This document shows, piece after piece, positions 30,666-38,926 of a DNA stretch of 64,000 nt. Positions within the stretch are counted from its first letter, which is position 1; every line of letters begins with the position of its first letter. The notes under the pieces were generated by a model that made no database searches, had not been told where the DNA came from, and was given only the letters and a program-made list of their open reading frames with translations. Position numbers and translations under genes: made by a program. Source of the DNA: Eggerthella lenta DSM 2243 (GTDB lineage Bacteria > Actinomycetota > Coriobacteriia > Coriobacteriales > Eggerthellaceae); assembly GCF_000024265.1 (NCBI RefSeq), contig NC_013204.1:2282180-2346179 (forward strand), in the 5' to 3' direction.

Positions 30666-31697
30666 TCACTTCCATAGAAACGGCGGGTAGCCGTCTAGAT
30701 CGCCGCGCAAGCAACGAGCGAGCAACAGCGCCTGCACATGCGGCACAAGCCCCCGGGGAATCTTCTCCTTCAAAAAGGGATGGGTGATCGTCTCCTTCTT
30801 TCGCTCTTGCCAAGCGCCGAACAAAGCCCGTCTCCCTTCATCGCCCAACCGAACCTCACCCGATTCCCGCTTCTCAAAATCCTTCGAACTCACCACCCGG
30901 TTGTTCAAGGCGGAAAGCACGAACCGATCGACGAACACCGGCCGCAGCTCCTCCATTAAGTCCAAAGCAAGCGAGCGTCGACCAGGCCTATCCGCATGCA
31001 TGAAACCCACGAACGGATCAAGCCCAACACCCTCAAGCGCAGACGCGCAATCGAAAGCCAGAACCGTGTAGAACAGAGACAGCATGGCGTTCATCGCATC
31101 GGTCGGAGGACGCCGCGCTCTACCTGTAAAACGAAACGTCTCCTTATCTCGCAACACCAGCTCATCGAACACGCCGAAATACTCTGCAGCCGCGTCGCCC
31201 TCAATCCCTCGCAAGGAATCCATCGTTTCGCACTCAGCCGCACTGCGAAGCGAACCGTCAAGCCTCATGCTGGCTGCCTTCACCGATCCCGTATCAATAC
31301 GCAACCCATGGTCGCGCACCGCCCGTTCGAGCACCCAACGACCGTTGTAGAGCTTTCCCACAATGAAATTCCGAGCGATAGCAAGGCTCTTTTCGGTTTC
31401 TTCAGACCATGCATACTGCGTTTTTCGCAGCAGCACGTTTCCGCGTTGCTCGCCGTATGCGCCTGCAAGGAAACGACCCTTCCGATCGAAGAAAGACAGG
31501 CCGACGCCCCGTTCGACGCAGGCGCCCATAAGGGCAGGACTTGCACCTCGGTACGAGAAGCAGAGGATACCCTCAAGCGTATGGAGCGGCACTCGTCCAA
31601 GCTCTGCGCCATCGCGACGTACAACCACGTTCTCCCCATCGAGCATGAGATACGCGTCTTCCGTGAACACGTAAAGCGTGTTGAGCAAATGTCTCAT
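30666..31697 (-). CDS. cas1: CRISPR-associated Cas1 (type I-C)
   Basis: This 343-residue integrase of new spacers has the metal-binding residues in place: Glu in SLRGIEGDAAAEYFGVF, and His and Asp in GFMHADRPGRRSLALDLMEELRP. The length and the N-terminal MRHLLNTLYVFTEDAYLMLDGE are typical of type I-C. It overlaps the end of cas4 by four bases, so translation is probably coupled. Confidence 0.98.
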   Translation of the reverse strand: MRHLLNTLYVFTEDAYLMLDGENVVVRRDGAELGRVPLHTLEGILCFSYRGASPALMGACVERGVGLSFFDRKGRFLAGAYGEQRGNVLLRKTQYAWSEETEKSLAIARNFIVGKLYNGRWVLERAVRDHGLRIDTGSVKAASMRLDGSLRSAAECETMDSLRGIEGDAAAEYFGVFDELVLRDKETFRFTGRARRPPTDAMNAMLSLFYTVLAFDCASALEGVGLDPFVGFMHADRPGRRSLALDLMEELRPVFVDRFVLSALNNRVVSSKDFEKRESGEVRLGDEGRRALFGAWQERKKETITHPFLKEKIPRGLVPHVQALLLARCLRGDLDGYPPFLWK

Positions 31698-32356
31698 AGC
31701 TCCTCCTCGAAAAGCCTTTTGGCCACATACTCCCCGACCGTCGCCCGATTGATGGCGCGCGGCAGGCAGAGGTCATTCAACGAGCACGACCGACAGGCCG
31801 AAAAGGGCTTCACCCGTGGAGTATGACGGCGTCGATACAAAGCATGCATCTCCTCCACCATCGAGCCAACCAAAGCGCACAACGACTCGTCGAACTCCAC
31901 CTTTTCGCGCGAACGCGTTTCGCCGTAGTAAAGGAACCCAATGGGCACATCCGCCCCAAGCATCTCCTCCAAGCACAACGCCTGTGCGCACAATTGCAGT
32001 CGGTCGGCATCGTTCGCCTTGCTCGAACCGCGCTTGTACTCCACCGGCACAGCGCGCCAAAGGCCATCCTCTCCTGTGAGAGTATGGCCATGCGAGTTCT
32101 TGCGGAATTCGACGACGTCGCACTTCCCTGACAAGCCGAGCGCACGCGAATGCACCGACAAGCCGCGAACGACGAGGGTATCACCTCGCCGTTCGCGCAG
32201 CTCTTCATCATGGGCGCGTTTGTGCATGAGCTCGCCTTGGGCTGTCAACACGTTGTCGGCCCACGCTTGCTCGATATGGATGAGCGCCCACTGTCGTCGA
32301 CAGAACGCGAAGTGCTGGATACCAGACAGCGCGAGGAACTCGTCCTCGTCGTACAC
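31694..32356 (-). CDS. cas4: CRISPR-associated Cas4 exonuclease
   Basis: This 220-residue RecB-like nuclease helps choose and trim pre-spacers with the correct PAM. The first iron-sulfur Cys is in FAFCRRQWALIHIEQ. Three more are in CRSCSLNDLC at the C-terminus. The nuclease core shows VEYKRGSSK and LQLCAQALCLEEML. It lies two bases after cas7 and overlaps cas1, as expected in a I-C operon. Confidence 0.96.
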   Translation of the reverse strand: MYDEDEFLALSGIQHFAFCRRQWALIHIEQAWADNVLTAQGELMHKRAHDEELRERRGDTLVVRGLSVHSRALGLSGKCDVVEFRKNSHGHTLTGEDGLWRAVPVEYKRGSSKANDADRLQLCAQALCLEEMLGADVPIGFLYYGETRSREKVEFDESLCALVGSMVEEMHALYRRRHTPRVKPFSACRSCSLNDLCLPRAINRATVGEYVAKRLFEEEL

Positions 32357-32358
32357 CG

Positions 32359-33258
32359 CTACACCATCCTCAGAACCGTGACTCCCTCGGGCACGGCGCC
32401 CTCGTCAACGGTGATCTCCTCGTAGTCGTCGATGGAACGCGGAGCCTCCACGCCGGCTTTCTTCTGGGTTGAAACAGCGTCGAACAGCTTGTACGACGGC
32501 GCATTGCCAAGCTCGCTGTCATGCTTGAACACCACGAGCGCACGAACCGCCATCTTGCCGCGCGCAGCCGAGTGATCGTGCTCGAACATGTTGACGATAG
32601 CATCCCACAGAAGGGCGAGGTCGTCCTCCGAGAATCCCGTCGATTTGCGCGCCAAGTTCGCCGAAACGTAGCCCTCCCCGCGATAGAGCGCATAGGGAAC
32701 CACGTACTTGCGACCCATCTCGGTGCCCTTCTTCTCGGCATCGGCTTCGGTGGTGATGGCTACGCGCGTGATGGTGACCTCCTGCGGAATGATAGGATCG
32801 ACGCTGCGCGCGAACGTCAGCTGCACCGGCCCGCGCACCTGCCCGCAGTTGAGCGCGCCTTTGACGAACGTGGTCATCACCGCACCGAACGTGCGCACAT
32901 CATAGAATGTCTCGCACATGAAATCGCGAATCTTCTCGTCGAGCGCAGGATCGTCTTTCTTGAGTTTTTTGATGGCTTTATCATCGGTTCCCACGCCGAA
33001 CTCGTCGAGCGCCCGTCGGTCGCTCGCATTGAGCGGCACGCCGTCCTTGATGTATATCTCGAAACCCCGCTCGCCTTCCTTCACCGTCTCCACGTAGTTG
33101 CGGATCTTGCGCTTCAAGCACACGTCAGTCACGATGCCGAGGCTCGTCTCGGGATCGATGCGCGGCATGTTGCCGGCATCGGGATCGCCGTTGGGGTTAC
33201 CGTTCTCCACATCGAAGTACACGACGAAGTCGTAACGGTTCTTGATCGTATCGCTCAT
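32359..33258 (-). CDS. cas7: Type I-C Cascade backbone Cas7 (Csd2)
   Basis: This 299-residue RAMP protein forms the backbone along the crRNA spacer. The N-terminus NRYDFVVYFDVENGNPNGDPDAGNMPRID is the Csd2 signature. NCGQVRGPVQLTFARSVDPI and the C-terminal SDLALLWDAIVNMFEHDHSAARG-like segment also fit. It lies three bases after cas8c. It is under the control of the promoter described at 35731-35759. Confidence 0.97.
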   Translation of the reverse strand: MSDTIKNRYDFVVYFDVENGNPNGDPDAGNMPRIDPETSLGIVTDVCLKRKIRNYVETVKEGERGFEIYIKDGVPLNASDRRALDEFGVGTDDKAIKKLKKDDPALDEKIRDFMCETFYDVRTFGAVMTTFVKGALNCGQVRGPVQLTFARSVDPIIPQEVTITRVAITTEADAEKKGTEMGRKYVVPYALYRGEGYVSANLARKSTGFSEDDLALLWDAIVNMFEHDHSAARGKMAVRALVVFKHDSELGNAPSYKLFDAVSTQKKAGVEAPRSIDDYEEITVDEGAVPEGVTVLRMV

Positions 33259-33261
33259 GAT

Positions 33262-35010
33262 TTAACCCTCCTGATCGTTTTTCTTCTCGTAACGTTTCTG
33301 CGTTTGATGGTAGTATCCCAGGATAAAGCCACCCTGTTCCGACAGCGAAAGACGTTTGGGAAACCCTTGGATTCCGTTGCATAACTCCTGTATCTGCTTT
33401 TCGTAGAACACCGCGAGTCCTTTTCGGTCGCCCGCGATCTTATTCAGATGGTTCTGGCCAAGCTTCATGATGACCGGGAACACCACACTCGGCATCGCGT
33501 TCGCCGAATCGAAGTACCGGTTCTTGATTGTAGTTTTTATGCCCGGATTGGCCTCTTCCTGCACGCGTTCCAGCACGGAGAACAATCGTCCCAGCATATA
33601 GGGGGTATCTCTTTTCGTTTCGTCGAGTGACACCGTCACCGCCTCCTTGTTTAGATTCTTGATTAGATACGCTTTAATGATCGCCACACGTCCGCGCGTC
33701 ACCTTGCGCGTGCGGCGGTCATCGTCGTCCTGCGTCGCTCGCACTCGCAACAGCACGTTCGAGTACAGCGCTTCGGGATACGGCGCATCGGCCAAGATCG
33801 AACGCATGAGAGCGCCTGCGAGCACCGACGTAGCGGCCGCTTGCTTGGCATTCGGGTTCGCCGTCTCCGCAAGCAGGAAATACGGCGAGAGGTATTTCTT
33901 CTCGTACGGCGCGCGGGTGATATCGATACGGTCGTAATGCTTCCGCAGATTGTCCAGCATAGAGCCGAACATGCCAGACATGAAGAACCTTACCGACAGC
34001 CTTGCCGCATTCGGGGCAAGCCCTAACACGTGGAATGTCGCATCGAGCTTTGCGCTTTCCACCTGCCGTCCCGCCGCCAAGGCACCCATGATCGCGTCGA
34101 GCTTTTCATCAGGGTCGTCTTCGCCCTCAGCTCGTTCTCCAAAGTTCGGGTTGATGGCTTGCGAGAACAAGGCTGCACAATCTTCATCATCGCTATCGGC
34201 CCAGTACACGATCGTCGTATCACCAAGGCGAATATGATGATTGCGATCAGACAGTAGATAGTTCAGGGCAGTCGTGTAAGCGAACGTCACCCGTTCGCTT
34301 ACTGGGGCATTCAACCCCTGCTCTTCATCGTGCCCGTACGACTCAAACGCACGCGCGTTAAAGCCCACGAGCGATGCCCCCATCGACTGCGCCCCCATCA
34401 CGCCTTTGATGGCAGGATGCAGTCGAGCGATAGGAGCCTTCTCGCCAGTGACCAGGCATGTCGTTACCTCTTCGTCTTTGCCGGATCGTTCGCAGCGTCG
34501 ATCCCATGCCGCGCAGATGTCGCGATCGGCGAGGGCTTCGCAACCCTGAACGAAGAACACGAGATTGCCTCCCGCAAGCAGCCCCTCGCCAGCATCCACC
34601 ACACGAGGGTGCTCCGACGCCTCCTCCACATTCCACGTTTCAAAGTAAGACCGGATCGCGGTTGCAACCGGCGAATCGACATCAGCGAGCAGCTCGAGAT
34701 GCTTCCGCCGTGCATCGTCGAAGCACCGACGGGCGCGCTCTGGTTTGCCTTTGGCATCGAGACCTAGCAGATAGGTCGCGTTATCGCACAAGAGATTGGC
34801 CGTCACGCCCACAGTGCGCTTCGCTTGCTCGGGCACCTCCCTCGTCCAGCCCCGCTTCTCCTCGGCAGGAATCACGTTGACCAACTCGCCATCGGGCGAA
34901 AGCTCCAGCATGAAAGCCACCTGGCGCGAACACCATCCCGGTCGCGCGATCCTTTCGGGATGTTCTCTAGACAGCTGCTCATAGTAGTCGGCAAGCGCTT
35001 GCAGGATCAT
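33262..35010 (-). CDS. cas8c: Type I-C Cascade large subunit Cas8c (Csd1)
   Basis: This 582-residue large subunit recognises the PAM and recruits Cas3. In I-C systems the small subunit is usually made from an internal start in the same gene. The N-terminus MILQALADYYEQLSREHPERIARPGW and the segments HIRLGDTTIVYWAD and MLGRLFSVLERVQEEANPGIKTTIKNRYFDSANAMPSVVFP are typical of Csd1. The start overlaps the cas5c stop by four bases. The candidate internal start for a Cas11-like product was not fixed. Confidence 0.96.
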   Translation of the reverse strand: MILQALADYYEQLSREHPERIARPGWCSRQVAFMLELSPDGELVNVIPAEEKRGWTREVPEQAKRTVGVTANLLCDNATYLLGLDAKGKPERARRCFDDARRKHLELLADVDSPVATAIRSYFETWNVEEASEHPRVVDAGEGLLAGGNLVFFVQGCEALADRDICAAWDRRCERSGKDEEVTTCLVTGEKAPIARLHPAIKGVMGAQSMGASLVGFNARAFESYGHDEEQGLNAPVSERVTFAYTTALNYLLSDRNHHIRLGDTTIVYWADSDDEDCAALFSQAINPNFGERAEGEDDPDEKLDAIMGALAAGRQVESAKLDATFHVLGLAPNAARLSVRFFMSGMFGSMLDNLRKHYDRIDITRAPYEKKYLSPYFLLAETANPNAKQAAATSVLAGALMRSILADAPYPEALYSNVLLRVRATQDDDDRRTRKVTRGRVAIIKAYLIKNLNKEAVTVSLDETKRDTPYMLGRLFSVLERVQEEANPGIKTTIKNRYFDSANAMPSVVFPVIMKLGQNHLNKIAGDRKGLAVFYEKQIQELCNGIQGFPKRLSLSEQGGFILGYYHQTQKRYEKKNDQEG

Positions 35011-35669
35011 CGGAACACCTCGCTTCCCGCCACGTCGATCACGCCATTGCGCATAACAGCTCGAAAAAACATCGGCATAATGTTCTGCGGATCGACGTAA
35101 TCCATGTCGTAAAGCATTAAGCCGAGATCGCGCTCGCCGGAATCTGCATAGCACCCCTGGGGAGCGTCTCCGTCACATGCCTTGAAGTGAGCTGCGAACT
35201 CACGAGTTCCGAAGTACGGGGTTGAGTAGCATTGCCCTCGATCAAGCCTCCGCCTTATGATATCCTTGAATTTGCCGGGGTTGTCTTCGGGCTTCGCTCG
35301 GTCGGTCAATTCGAAATGCGCTTCTATCACATAGCGCACGTCGGTGAGGATCAGTGAGGCTCGTTGCTGGATATCCTCTTTCGTGTTTATGTAGGGCAAC
35401 TCGCCTCCGTGCGTCATGACGCTTCTTATGGAGCTGGCGAGCGCTTTCGATTTAACCTCGTTGCGCCGCACGTTGGTGAAGCGAATGGGATTGAGCACGT
35501 GTATTCGATCGATCGTATATCGCATACCCGGATGCCAGTATATCGATTCGATCAGACCACGAGCCGCCGAAGGCGTGATCACATCGTACGAAACGCGTTC
35601 CACCGACAGCTCCGGCCTCGTGAAGAGCGCCCGCTCGCCCCAAACCTCGATTTGGATTCCATATGCCAT
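35007..35669 (-). CDS. cas5c: Cas5c, pre-crRNA endoribonuclease of type I-C
   Basis: This 220-residue protein takes the place of Cas6 in type I-C. It cuts the repeat 11 bases before its 3' end and then caps the 5' handle in Cascade. It starts MAYGIQIEVWGERALFTRPELSVERVSYDVITPSAARGLIESIYWHP, the Cas5d signature. ATG 35669 has AAAGGAGGT eight bases upstream. It is the first gene of the cas5c-cas8c-cas7-cas4-cas1-cas2 operon. The frame stays open upstream to 35789, but that stretch is the promoter and untranslated leader. Confidence 0.97.
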   Translation of the reverse strand: MAYGIQIEVWGERALFTRPELSVERVSYDVITPSAARGLIESIYWHPGMRYTIDRIHVLNPIRFTNVRRNEVKSKALASSIRSVMTHGGELPYINTKEDIQQRASLILTDVRYVIEAHFELTDRAKPEDNPGKFKDIIRRRLDRGQCYSTPYFGTREFAAHFKACDGDAPQGCYADSGERDLGLMLYDMDYVDPQNIMPMFFRAVMRNGVIDVAGSEVFR

Positions 35670-35690
35670 ATGATACCTCCTTTCATTTTT

Positions 35691-35728
35691 TTCATTCTTA
35701 TAAAGGTTTAGGTTAAAATCTACTGCAT
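35691..35728. promoter_or_regulatory. Putative self-target (PAM plus protospacer) over the cas5c transcription start
   Basis: TTC at 35691-35693 is the type I-C PAM. The next bases on the plus strand, ATTCTTATAAA from 35694, match the first 11 bases of the pseudo-spacer at 35842 except at position 6. Over 19 positions, 14 match. Mismatches at 6, 12 and 18 are the positions flipped out in type I R-loops. A 34-base footprint would cover the predicted start near 35724. Confidence 0.7.
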
Positions 35729-35730
35729 TC

Positions 35731-35759
35731 GTTATACCATCAGAAATTGCAACCGTCAA
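35731..35759 (-). promoter_or_regulatory. Promoter of the cas5c-cas2 operon
   Basis: On the minus strand TTGACG (35754-35759) and TATAAC (35731-35736) are separated by 17 bases, close to consensus. Transcription would start near 35724, leaving a 55-base leader with AAAGGAGGT before cas5c. This separates cas5c-cas2 from cas3. Confidence 0.75.
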
Positions 35760-35778
35760 TGTCACCATATGCTTATAT

Positions 35779-35807
35779 TTGATTTTCAAGGTGCTTTAGT
35801 TCACAAT
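35779..35807 (+). promoter_or_regulatory. Possible promoter of the crRNA-like RNA
   Basis: TTGATT (35779-35784) and CACAAT (35802-35807) are 17 bases apart, four of six consensus bases each. The predicted start falls at about 35814, the first base of the repeat-like element. Confidence 0.45.
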
Positions 35808-35813
35808 GTCCAC

Positions 35814-35903
35814 GTCATTGCGTTGCAATGGGGGTTGAAACATTCTCATAAACAGTTAAGCGGTAACGGCACAGGGGCGCTCCAAGCGCCCCTGTGCCGT
35901 TAC
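35814..35903 (+). ncRNA. Putative Cas-regulating crRNA-like RNA (CreR-type)
   Basis: The element copies the layout of the array repeat: GT, a 6-bp stem (CATTGC at 35816-35821, loop GTT, GCAATG at 35825-35830), then exactly 11 bases, GGGGTTGAAAC (35831-35841). The genuine repeat has GT, an 8-bp stem and the 11-base CGGGTTGAAAT, so the handles agree at nine of 11. A 22-base pseudo-spacer (35842-35863) follows, then a strong hairpin. The pseudo-spacer partly matches a TTC-flanked site in the cas5c promoter region. I infer a crRNA-like guide that lets Cascade repress its own operon without enough pairing to trigger Cas3. It is divergent from the cas5c operon and convergent with cas3. Expression is not shown. 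Confidence 0.7.
35863..35903. terminator. 18-bp perfect hairpin between cas3 and the crRNA-like element
   Basis: GTAACGGCACAGGGGCGC, a TCCAA loop and the exact complement of the first arm form an 18-bp stem that overlaps the cas3 stop codon. No T-run follows on either strand. Its place, between convergent cas3 and the crRNA-like RNA, suggests a bidirectional transcription barrier. Confidence 0.6.
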
Positions 35904-38098
35904 AGGAATATCCCCTTTCCTTCTTCGTTTTTCAGATCCAATCCGCGTTGATCCGAGTAGCATGTTCCATCGACCAGCACGAACAAGTCCTCGGCAAGAG
36001 TCTCTATCTTGCCGCTCCGCAGTAAAGCCTTGATATCCCCATCGTAAACGCCGACGGCGTAGCGCGAGAGCCTGCGTATGGTCGAGCGATTCGCGAAACC
36101 GGTTTTCACCGCGAGGATATCGGATTCGATTTCCGGATCGGGTATCACCACCGTGCGCGAGCCTTCCTCGATCATGCGGAAATCGTCGGCCGCGCGCTTG
36201 AAGGGTATGTTGAGGGATTTTAGGCTGAACCCTTCGAGATCGCGCAGCACTCCCGATGCGTCGAGCGCTCCTTCGCGCACGGCGTACAGCCTTGCAAAGT
36301 ATGCGTCGATCGCCTCGAGAGCCCCGATATCGCACGACTCGCATGCCGCTCCCTCCATCTCGCTTATGACGCTTCGTGCTATCGCCACTTTCTGCGCGAC
36401 ATCGGAAGGCAGAGCGTAGTCGTCGGCGGGCTCGAACACGTGCACGATGCTTTCCTCGGCCGACTGCCGGCCTTCTCGATTGCATCGCCCAGCCGCTTGC
36501 ACCATGCTGTCCACACCAGCGAGCGCGCGGTAGACCACAGGGAAATCAACGTCGACGCCCGCTTCTATCAGGCTCGTCGCCACAACCCGGCAAGTCCGGC
36601 CCTCGCGCAGACGTTGCCGGATCTCGTTCAGCACGCGCTCACGATGTACAGGGTGCATGAGGGTTGTCAGATGGTACGAGTCTTCCCCGTCGAGCAGCTC
36701 ATGCAGCCGCCTCGCCTGCTTGCGGCTGTTCACGATGCAAAGCGACTGGTCGCGATCTGCCAAACGTGCTGCAAGATCGTCATCACCGAGCACGCCGTCG
36801 AAACGATACGAGACGCGTTTAAGCTTTTTGAACAATTCCGACGGCGCAGGTGCGATCTCGCGCACGGCGAACCCCTTTCGTCCAAGCATCCCGTTGAAGG
36901 CCGGCTGCGTCGCCGTGCACAGTACCACCGAACAACCGTAGTTCGCCACGAGCTCTATAAGCGCGCGCAGACAAGGAAGCAGCTGCTTGGTGGGAACCAT
37001 CTGCGCCTCGTCAAGCACGATCACGCTGTTCGCGATATTGTGCAGCTTGCGGCAGCGCGATGTCCGATTAGCGTAGAGCGACTCGAAGAACTGTACGTTC
37101 GTCGTCACCACGATGGGCGCGTCCCAATTCTCGGACGCTCGGCGAAGCGCCTTCTTCGCGTCGCCTGACTTGTACGACTCCACCTCTTCGTCGAAATCGA
37201 AATCGAAGTTCGCGTGATGCTCCAAAACGCTGCGCTCTCCCAGCACATCGCGAAAGACGCGGGCGTTCTGCTCGATGATCGACGTATAGGGCACGGCGTA
37301 TACTACGCGACGTGCATCGCGCTTAACCGCATGCTCGAGCGCGAATAGCAGCGACGCGTACGTTTTTCCACCTCCGGTGGGAACCGTTAGCGAGAAGAAA
37401 CCGGGGTGGTTCGAAGCAGCTCTGATGCATGCATCCAGCACCTGGCAGCGCGTTTCGTTGAGCGCGCTCGTCGGCGGGTAGAAGCGAGCTACCTCTTCTT
37501 TCAAGCAACCCAGGAGATCGACAAGGGATTGCTCCGAAAGAGGATCGCGTCCTTCGCCCTGCATGAATCTCTCGGTGCAAAGGAAGTCCGCATCCACCAA
37601 ACAGGAGAATACCATGCGCGTCAAAAACGAAAGCGAATAGGCTCCGTCCTCCCGATCGCGAGAAACAGGCAGAACGGAAGGGCCTTTCGGAACGTTAAGC
37701 TCGACTTCGCGCGCATAGGCGGCGCAATCGGGGATGCTACCGTGTTGTGCCCGCAGCAGTCGACCGCGCAGAGTCGGACAGTCTTCGACATCTGCCGTAG
37801 TGCCCCCGTCGGGAAGCCCTGCATGATGGCCGGCAACGCAGTAAGCGAGCAATTTCAAACCCAACTGATCAAGCAGAGCAGCCCCCGCCGTGGAGTGATC
37901 GACTTTATGCCCGTCGCATAGGATGCGGTTCTGGAATTCCGTGGAATACTTGCCGATGTCGTGCGCCATTCCTGCGGCATAGGCCCACGATTCGGCCCCG
38001 AACGGCCGCGCGAACTCGGCCGCCATCTCGGCCACCTCCCGCAGGTGGTCGGCCACTTCTTCGATGCGCCCGTCTTCGGCAACATGGGATACGTGCAT
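35900..38098 (-). CDS. cas3: CRISPR-associated helicase/nuclease Cas3 (type I-C)
   Basis: This 732-residue effector degrades target DNA after Cascade binding. The N-terminal HD nuclease shows YAAGMAHDIGKYSTEFQ. The SF2 helicase has Walker A TVPTGGGKTYASL, the DExH-type box VLDEAQMV and RVVATSLIEAGVDVDFPVVYRAL, so both activities look intact. GGGAGGT lies before ATG 38098. The 240 bases upstream are AT-rich and should hold its own promoter, but I could not fix the boxes. It is separated from cas5c by 230 bases with the 18-bp hairpin, so it is probably a separate transcription unit. Confidence 0.97.
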   Translation of the reverse strand: MHVSHVAEDGRIEEVADHLREVAEMAAEFARPFGAESWAYAAGMAHDIGKYSTEFQNRILCDGHKVDHSTAGAALLDQLGLKLLAYCVAGHHAGLPDGGTTADVEDCPTLRGRLLRAQHGSIPDCAAYAREVELNVPKGPSVLPVSRDREDGAYSLSFLTRMVFSCLVDADFLCTERFMQGEGRDPLSEQSLVDLLGCLKEEVARFYPPTSALNETRCQVLDACIRAASNHPGFFSLTVPTGGGKTYASLLFALEHAVKRDARRVVYAVPYTSIIEQNARVFRDVLGERSVLEHHANFDFDFDEEVESYKSGDAKKALRRASENWDAPIVVTTNVQFFESLYANRTSRCRKLHNIANSVIVLDEAQMVPTKQLLPCLRALIELVANYGCSVVLCTATQPAFNGMLGRKGFAVREIAPAPSELFKKLKRVSYRFDGVLGDDDLAARLADRDQSLCIVNSRKQARRLHELLDGEDSYHLTTLMHPVHRERVLNEIRQRLREGRTCRVVATSLIEAGVDVDFPVVYRALAGVDSMVQAAGRCNREGRQSAEESIVHVFEPADDYALPSDVAQKVAIARSVISEMEGAACESCDIGALEAIDAYFARLYAVREGALDASGVLRDLEGFSLKSLNIPFKRAADDFRMIEEGSRTVVIPDPEIESDILAVKTGFANRSTIRRLSRYAVGVYDGDIKALLRSGKIETLAEDLFVLVDGTCYSDQRGLDLKNEEGKGIFL

Positions 38099-38341
38099 GA
38101 ATACCTCCCGTCAGTTAGCGCAATCGCGCGCCGTTCAGCTATAAAATATAACTCATCTTGACATGCATAAGCTCTCTAATCATTTTTATAGCTCTCGATG
38201 ATACTCTGGAAACTGTTTTCGCATGTCCCCCAAGCGGGACTTGCAGAAAAGCGTTTTCGTTTATCATTGAAAGAATGTCTAATCCAAAAAACAGGTGCAT
38301 GAAGCATGCCCGAAGAACAACCGGGTTGTACAATACTCCCC

Positions 38342-38926
38342 ATGTCCCTCGCTACCGACATACGCTCCTACCAACCCTTCAACCAGCAGGAGGCATCCGA
38401 TCGCGAGGTTATCCTCCGGCAGTTGGAAACCGACCCGCACGTGTTCGACCGCGACTCGCTCGCGCATATGACGTGCTCGATCTGGACGGTCGATCCGACC
38501 GTCACCCAGACGCTCACGGTGTTCCACAACACGTACGGATCGTGGAGCTGGATCGGCGGGCACGCCGACGGAGAGCGTGACCTGGAGCGGGTGGCGCTGC
38601 GCGAATTGGAGGAGGAGACCGGAGTCGCCGACGCGCGCATCGTGCCATGCGGGCCGGGGAACATCTTCTCGCTCGAGGTGCTCACCGTGGACGGGCACGA
38701 GAAACGCGGGCGCTACGTCAGCTCGCATGTACACCTCAACGTGACGTATCTGGCCGTCGCGTCGCCCGACGACCCGCTGCGCGTCAAGCCCGACGAGAAC
38801 AGCGGCGTGCGCTGGATGGACTTCGACGAGGCGCTGGCCGCATCGACGGAACCGTGGATGCGCGACCGGATCTACCGCAAGCTCGTCGACAAGCTGGCCG
38901 CGGTCGACCTCGAAATGAGACGTTAG
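38342..38926 (+). CDS. NUDIX hydrolase
   Basis: This 194-residue protein has the complete NUDIX box GHADGERDLERVALRELEEETGV, which binds metal and hydrolyses nucleoside-diphosphate-linked compounds. The rest (N-terminal SLATDIRSYQPFNQQEASDR, C-terminal RWMDFDEALAAS) resembles the common actinobacterial NUDIX proteins of unknown substrate. ATG 38342 lies seven bases after a TACAAT box (38329-38334), which suggests a leaderless mRNA. ATG 38306 is the alternative start. It overlaps the end of the next gene on the other strand by four bases. Confidence 0.9.
   Translation: MSLATDIRSYQPFNQQEASDREVILRQLETDPHVFDRDSLAHMTCSIWTVDPTVTQTLTVFHNTYGSWSWIGGHADGERDLERVALRELEEETGVADARIVPCGPGNIFSLEVLTVDGHEKRGRYVSSHVHLNVTYLAVASPDDPLRVKPDENSGVRWMDFDEALAASTEPWMRDRIYRKLVDKLAAVDLEMRR

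Noticed and set aside
35670-35789. Upstream extension of the cas5c frame by 40 codons
   Set aside because: The extension covers the predicted promoter and the untranslated leader. AAAGGAGGT directly precedes the internal ATG, and family alignment starts there.
38222-38250. GTCCC/GGGAC hairpin upstream of cas3 as a second crRNA-like element
   Set aside because: The stem is only 5 bp, no GTTGAAA(C/T) handle follows it, and the downstream bases match no TTC-flanked site nearby.
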